Assembly: GCA_000442015.1 (NCBI GenBank)
Contig: KE560904.1
Location: 1 to 64,000, forward strand
DNA: 64,000 nucleotides
Reading direction: 5' to 3'
Source: Rozella allomycis CSF55
Lineage: Eukaryota > Rozellomycota
Part shown: piece after piece, positions 57,585 to 64,000 of the stretch
Position numbering within the stretch: position 1 is the stretch's first letter
Layout: each line of letters starts with the position of its first letter
Made by a program: the position numbers and the translations under genes
The notes under the pieces: model-generated
The model's database searches: none
What the model saw: only the letters and a program-made list of their open reading frames with translations
Told to the model about the DNA's origin: nothing

Positions 57585-59759
57585 ATGTTACGTAATGATG
57601 TTGCAATGGTGGAAGTGCCTCAATCTCAAAGACCTGGACAAACAGGTAAATTATAATTTTGTTTCTTCATAGCCATTTATCGTAATCCAAAGAGCTATCA
57701 TGCTCTAGACCACAGAAACTCGCGCAACTTGTACACCTTGTATGATGTGTTTGAACATTCAGTCAAAAAATGGCCAAATAATCCATTTCTTGGAACATGT
57801 GTGAATGGAGCGTATCAATGGCAAACGTTTAAGCAAGTAGCTGAATTAAGAGGTAAAGTGAATTGTTTGATAAAGATATGATCGAGTTGGATCAGGATTG
57901 ATGACTTTGTTAGAGAAGAATGGAATTAAAAAGACGACAGCATTGGGAATCTACTCTATTAATCGCCCAGAATGGGTAATAACAGCAGAGATTTGCAATG
58001 CGTACAAAATGGTAAAAAATAACGAAATGAATGTTAGGCATCTGTAGCACTTTGTAATAAACTAAGAATAAAATGATAAAGATGATACATTGGGACCAGA
58101 CGCTGCTGCATATATATTGAACCATTCAGAAATTGATGCTGTGGTTGCAGCAAAGGTGGCCATACCTAATCTGTTGAAAGTGGCTCATAAAGTACCGAAA
58201 TTGAAAGTAAGAAGAAGCGATGAATAGGATAGGTTATTGTATCGATGGACAGCCTTAATGATGAATGTTCAGATATAACAAGACAATGGGCAAAGGATAG
58301 AAACATAATTCTTGTTGATTGGAATGAATTGGAAGTTCTTGGAAGAAAATATCCCAAAGCCCATGAGCCTGCAGGACAAGAAGACATTGCGTGCATTTGT
58401 TATACGAGTGGAACTACCGGGGATCCAAAGGGAGCGTTATTATCTCACAAGTAAGAGAGTTGAATGTAGAATAAATGAATGATGACTTGCATGTTGATTT
58501 CAATGGAATGTTTTGAGATTGATATTGATGAAACTGATGTTCATATTTCATATCTTCCTCTTGCTCATATTTTCGAAAGAATGTTAAATGTGGCTTTGAC
58601 ATGTTCTGGATCTAGAATTGGATTTTTCAGGGGCAACAGTAAAAAGAATTTTAAGGATTTAAAAGTATTAAATTTGGTTGAAGATATTCAAATTTTAAAA
58701 CCAACATTATTCGTTTCAGTGCCACGTTTGTTTAACAGGATTTATGCAAAGTTGGTGGATGGAACAATCAACGCTGCTGGGGTGAGAGGGATGTTGTTTA
58801 GAAAAGCTGTTTCAGATAAATTAAACAATTTAAAACAATACAATACTGTTCATCATTCCATTTGGGATAGAATTCTATTTAGCAGAGTAGCAGCGATTCT
58901 TGGCGGCAGAGTTCGTTTAATGTTGACTGCGTCTGCTCCATTGGCTGGCGAAGTGATGAATTTCTTAAGAGTTTGTTTTTCATGCCCAATGATTGAAGCG
59001 TATGGCGCTACTGAAACGACTGGTCTGGGAACGTTAACATTCATGAATGATTTCTCCACTGGCCACGTTGGTGTTCCCTTTCCATGCGTTGAAATAAAAT
59101 TAGTTGATGTGCCTGAAATGAATTATCTATCCTCTGACAAACCTTGTCCAAGAGGTGAAATCTGCATTAGAGGACATTCCATCTTCAAAGGCTACTTTAA
59201 AGATCCTAAAAATACCAAAGAATCTTTAGATGATGAAGGCTGGTACTTAACTGGTGATATCGGTAAAATAACACAAGATGGAAAGTTGGCTGTCATTGAT
59301 AGAAAAAAGAACATCTTTAAATTGGCTCAGGGTGAATATGTAGCTCCAGAAAAAATTGAAAATGTTTATCTTAATTGTGAATATCTTGCTCAAATATTCG
59401 TTCACGGCGATCCCCTCCAGGCTGAATTGGTGGCTATTGTAGTTCCAGAACCAACTAAACTTTCACAACTTGCCAACAAGCTAGGATTACAAAATCAAAA
59501 TTTGGAAAATTTATGTCGTTCTGATGTCATCAAAGAAAAATTACTCGCTGAAATGAATCAAGTGGCAAAGTATCAGAAATTGCAAGGGTTCGAAATTGTT
59601 CGCGCCATTTACATTGAACATTCTCCATTCACCGTTGAAAATGACTTGCTTACTTCTACAATGAAACTAAAAAGGGCTAAAGCAAAGCAATTTTATAAAT
59701 TACAATTGGACCAACTATATGATGAATTGAACCGCTCAAAACAACTGTCGAAACTTTAA
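57585..59759 (+). CDS. Long-chain acyl-CoA synthetase
   Basis: Starts MLRNDVAMVEVPQ. Short exons up to 58450 carry FKQVAELR, VGSGLMTLLEK, ALGIYSINRPEW, DAVVAAKV and the AMP-binding motif CYTSGTTGDPKGALLSH. The large exon has HISYLPLAHIFERM, IEAYGATETTGLG, GWYLTGDIGKI and DRKKNIFKLAQGEYV, with the P-loop and hinge Lys/Glu in place. It activates fatty acids to acyl-CoA at membranes. The junction at 58451-58477 needs a 27-nt intron that ends TG, not AG. The junction at 57853 fits family spacing best with a 28-nt TG-ending intron, though a 34-nt AG alternative exists. Confidence 0.9.
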
Positions 59760-59833
59760 ATAAACTTTCAAAATCTTTATTATTGTTTTTTAAAAGGTAA
59801 CAGAAACTAATTGAGTTCGTAAATGCTAGTTTG

Positions 59834-60964
59834 TTATCCAGAATTGACAAATTGTTCTCTGTCATTCTTAATATGCTTTTGAAAGCTATGCCCAAAACCT
59901 TCAACATAAACTTTTTTACCCGCTTGGACAAGTTTTATTCGTCGTTTGCCAGTAACTCCATTTCCAAACAACTTGACATTTGCATTCAATGGATCTCCTT
60001 TCTGTTTTACTCTTAAATATTGATCCCCTGGAAATTCATGGTTTACATGATTGGCAAAGGCTTTATCACCAATAGGTGGCTGCCCAAACGTGACTATTTT
60101 AACTCTGGGCATGTTAGGGATACTCTTAATATGGAGTGCTGCTAGCACGGCTAATGTTCCGCCAAGAGAATGTCCCGTCAATGTTATTTTTTTAATGCTT
60201 CCAGGCTCTTGGGCCATGAGTTTCGCCACACTTTCCGTCACTTGGTCAATGTATTCTTTGTGCATGTTGTAAAACCCGGCATGGACTTTGGAATCGGTTT
60301 GTTCATAAGCAGCGGGAAGTACCTTCAAGTCACTTTTAATGTCATCAGTTGATGATGTTCCTCTAAATGATATGGTCAATTCACCTGGCTTCTTTAGAAC
60401 TACCCCTCTCACCTGTTTGGGTTCCAATTTATCATCTATGATAATCACATTGTCTCGATTAACCAATTGCTCTTTTGGCAAATAAGGTATGTATGCATCC
60501 AATAATGTAGGCTTCAACTTTTCCATGTAGATTGCGCTATCTTTTGAGTAGACGCCATTCTCTTCCAATTCAAATTTTGATATCATGTCATCAGTACTTT
60601 TAAAATGAAAGCTTTGCTCCACTTCCTGCAATAAGGTTCTTCGTCGAAGACTTTGTCTATTGCCTAGATCTGGTCGAGCGTTAAACGCGCCTGCTTGTTG
60701 ATGAAGAGGTTCTCTACTCTGAGTTATTACCGTGTTAGGTTCTGAAATTATCGCTGATTTGAGAACATTATTTTCATTGGCTATGTTTGCACTTGCCACA
60801 GTCTTAATATTTGCGCTTGCACCACTCTTTTTCAAATTTGCACTCATCCGTGGATCCATTAATAGACTATGTCTACGGAAAACGTTAGGAACTTTAACTG
60901 GTGTTTCATTAGTGTCAATAATAAAATAGAATAAGAGTATCAATAGTACTTGTAAGACTAGCAT
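59834..60964 (-). CDS. Secreted class 3 lipase
   Basis: A single exon of 376 residues. MLVLQVLLILLFYFI is a signal peptide. After a variable, Asn/Ser-rich pro-like region comes the alpha/beta hydrolase domain: SFRGTSSTDDIKSDL (oxyanion region), VHAGFY, ITLTGHSLGGTLAVLAA with the nucleophilic Ser, KIVTFGQPPIGDKAF, and a candidate catalytic Asp in KGDPLN and His in EGFGHSF. This is the fungal Lipase_3 layout, acting on acylglycerols outside the cell. No introns, unlike most neighbours. Confidence 0.88.
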   Translation of the reverse strand: MLVLQVLLILLFYFIIDTNETPVKVPNVFRRHSLLMDPRMSANLKKSGASANIKTVASANIANENNVLKSAIISEPNTVITQSREPLHQQAGAFNARPDLGNRQSLRRRTLLQEVEQSFHFKSTDDMISKFELEENGVYSKDSAIYMEKLKPTLLDAYIPYLPKEQLVNRDNVIIIDDKLEPKQVRGVVLKKPGELTISFRGTSSTDDIKSDLKVLPAAYEQTDSKVHAGFYNMHKEYIDQVTESVAKLMAQEPGSIKKITLTGHSLGGTLAVLAALHIKSIPNMPRVKIVTFGQPPIGDKAFANHVNHEFPGDQYLRVKQKGDPLNANVKLFGNGVTGKRRIKLVQAGKKVYVEGFGHSFQKHIKNDREQFVNSG

Positions 60965-61073
60965 TTGGAGTCTAACGTTTGTAACAAGTTTAACTCCTGC
61001 AACATCATTAAAAATAGCGTTTCCTTAAATAACTTTTCGGTCAAAATTTCACGGTATTTGCTTAGCCTCGAAA

Positions 61074-63061
61074 ATGTATTGGTGGTTTTATTCACTGGAA
61101 ACTTCACCAGCAACCGATGCTAACGCTAAAATAGATTCTTTTAAAACATACAAAATTTCCACGATTCAAAAATGGCTGCCATTTCCTTACATCGATCATG
61201 TTCAGCTTGAAAGAGAATATTCCCGAAAACAATCTGGAAATAACTATTCTTCAACTTTAAATGTTTTAGAACATGAATTGTACGAAGCGAATATTGAAGA
61301 TATGACGTTAAAACCTATTTATTGGTCAGGGAAAACATTTACTATCCGAAGGTATATACAATACGAAAAAATGAAATAGATCGAAATGGTTTTATGAATC
61401 TGAAAATTTTATTGTACCTTGTGATGAAGTATTGGAAAGAATTTTGGAAGAAAAGTATTTGGAGTTTGAAGCATTTGTTACAGCAGATGATGAGAATGAA
61501 GAAGATTGTGATATTAAGCCGGAAAATGAATCGGTTAGACGAGCAAGCAAAAAAGGATTTCAAGTGCAAGAATTCAAACTTGGCCAGCCTTTTGAATATA
61601 TGACTGGTCATTTCATAACAGGAAAGCATAATAAAGCGTGGATTCATGATACTACAATAGCATCACAAATAACAAAAGCTATTGTGCACTACGTGTCAAA
61701 GTCACATGCAGTAGAGCTCCCAAGTTATAAGTTCTTACGCGGCATTAATAGGTTTCGGATGTCAGCAATGCAGTATAACCAACAAATCACTTTATTAAAC
61801 AATGAAAAGGAAAAGTATAGTGTAATTATTGAAATGGCAAGAGTGGGAGAATCTTTGGCCCTTGAAAAGGATTGCAGATTTACGCCAAATCATTTAGTTT
61901 TTGTTATTCACGGGTAAAATGAAATATGACCATGAATTCAGAATAGGACAAAAGATGCTGGAAAAAAAGGATAGAGATATTGTCGTCAATACAGACCAGA
62001 TGAGATCCATCATCAATAGAATTCATCCTGATAATAAAGTCATGTTGCTGCCGGTTCGTTGGAGAACGCAGCTTGAGATGTATTCTGATGGAGACAACGA
62101 AAAATTTGATAATCTGTACAAAGATATCACTTTGCAGTCTATTCCAATGATACGCGAAATAATGTCTGACATTCTACTTGACATTTTACTATATATGAGT
62201 CCTTCACATTCCAGCTTGATACTTGAAACTTCTGTGGGTGAACTTAATCGCATATACAAACTCTTCAAAACCAATTTTCCCGACTTTAGTGGCAAGGTAT
62301 CTTTTTTTGGACACTCATTGGGTTCAATAATTGCCTTTGATATTCTGTGTCATCAAGACATCCCGCCAATGAGTCCTAAATTCGCTAATCTTAGAATTAA
62401 CTCATCGGAAATCCCAGACTGGATGCCGAAACCCGCAATTCCTGTCCAGAATAATCCCAATTTCAATCTTGATTTTGAAGTTGACAACTTTTTTGCTGTG
62501 GGATCTCCCATTGGTGTTTTTGTATTGCTTAGGGGACTTAAAATCATTGGCGGAAAGAATGAAAATACTTTGAAACTTTACAATACCCTTTTAAAATCGA
62601 ATTCCCATGAAAAACTTGTCACGATTGCTTGCAAACGATTGTTCAATATATCAGATTTTTATGACCCGATTTCATATCGAGTAGAACCTCTAATTTGCAG
62701 ATCATTTAACGAAGAGCCATGTGCAATTGAATCAATTAAGAATGTAAGTTGCTTTAATGTTTTGTGATAGGAAACTTCAAATTTGGCTAAAGGCGTGAAT
62801 TATTTATTTAAAATCAAAAGAAATCTAACATCGAGCAATTCTAACTTGCAAAGTTCTAATAGCCGCCCACAAAGTCCAGATGAAAATAATGATCCTCATT
62901 CCATCGTTCAAAACTTAAACAACACCGGTAGAGTGGACTATTACCTAAGAAATGATTCCCTTCTTGTGAACCAATATCTAAACTCTATAAACGCACACAT
63001 GAGTTATTGGAGAAATGAAGATCTATTGAATTTCATTATCCAAAATATTTATTATACTTGA
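61074..63061 (+). CDS. DDHD-domain phospholipase A1 (PA-PLA1 family)
   Basis: Four exons across 26-28-nt introns. The WWE-like N-terminus MYWWFYSLETSPATD leads to IQKWLPFPYIDHVQLEREY and RRSKWFYESENFIVPCDE. The hydrolase has LVFVIHGIGQ (oxyanion), VMLLPVRWRTQLE, DILLYMSPSH, and SFFGHSLGSIIAFD with the catalytic Ser. The DDHD region has NFFAVGSPIGVFVLLRG, FYDPISYRVEPLI and RVDYYLRNDSL...AHMSYWRNEDLLNFI, with the D-D...H-D metal-like residues. These intracellular lipases hydrolyse phosphatidic acid and related lipids at ER/Golgi membranes. Confidence 0.9.
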
Positions 63062-63092
63062 TTAAATAAAATCGCATTTATATTTTTAGGCA

Positions 63093-64000
<908 letters not shown>

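Overview
This is a stretch of a small, A+T-rich, very compact eukaryotic nuclear genome. About fifty protein genes are packed on both strands, often with fewer than 100 bp between them. Most are broken by tiny spliceosomal introns: nearly every intron I could phase against a conserved protein is 24-31 nt long, most often 26-28 nt, with GTA...AG ends. The gene set is fungal-type or opisthokont (SWP1, MAK16, SPF27, Atg9, Erv29/SURF4, SAP30, a tentative DASH Ask1). It also includes genes of organisms with flagella and centrioles: IFT54, a short SAS-6, and an EFCAB9-like CatSper calcium sensor. Vinculin, a class C-like 7TM receptor and a CRN/RHS-type P-loop protein are present too. Together this points to a zoosporic, early-diverging fungus, and best fits a Rozella-like cryptomycete. 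That assignment is inference from content, not a database match.

Layout. 0-3 kb: an intronless, relatively G+C-rich CRN/RHS-like gene, then about 800 bp with no supported gene. 3-10 kb: SWP1, ATG9, an Ask1-like protein, SAP30, ArfGAP and SPF27. 9.7-10.2 kb: an inverted pair of related coding fragments around an assembly gap. 10.3-20.7 kb: a PH-like protein, a P5B-ATPase, UMP-CMP kinase with an unusual N-terminus, bHLH, PSMD5, poly(A) polymerase and a RING-RAWUL (PRC1-type) protein. 20.8-31 kb: a membrane-anchored RhoGEF, a HAD phosphatase, an LDLa-7TM-FIST receptor, PMP24, HAT1, EXO1, EFCAB9 and SAM synthetase. 31-45 kb: a galactose-oxidase/peroxidase fusion, a Tag1-like LEA2 protein, QNG1, SURF4, uroporphyrinogen decarboxylase, MAK16, IFT54, an SDR and PUS3. 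45-64 kb: vinculin, an acidic GPI-anchored repeat protein, NUP50, U1-70K, a basic nucleolar-type protein, an LRR protein, enoyl-CoA isomerase, a Ser/Thr kinase, SAS-6, SNRNP27, acyl-CoA synthetase, a secreted lipase, a DDHD phospholipase and the start of thioredoxin reductase.

There are no operons. The themes are RNA processing (SPF27, U1-70K, SNRNP27, PAP1, PUS3, QNG1, MAK16), secretion and membrane traffic (SWP1, SURF4, ArfGAP, ATG9), peroxisomal and lipid metabolism (PMP24, ECI, ACSL, DDHD, lipase), and the flagellum/basal body (IFT54, EFCAB9, SAS-6). A further set faces the environment or a host: the receptor, the secreted oxidase, the GPI protein and the CRN-like protein.

Data quality. 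Five single N characters mark contig joins. At three of them the flanking sequences are near-identical direct copies, so the contig ends overlap and the duplication is artificial. Single-base frame slips at A runs interrupt two otherwise conserved genes.

The most novel observations are the LDLa-7TM-FIST receptor, the oxidase-peroxidase fusion that has lost key catalytic residues in both halves, the EFCAB9 homologue, the PRC1-type RING-RAWUL protein, and several introns that seem to end in TG instead of AG.
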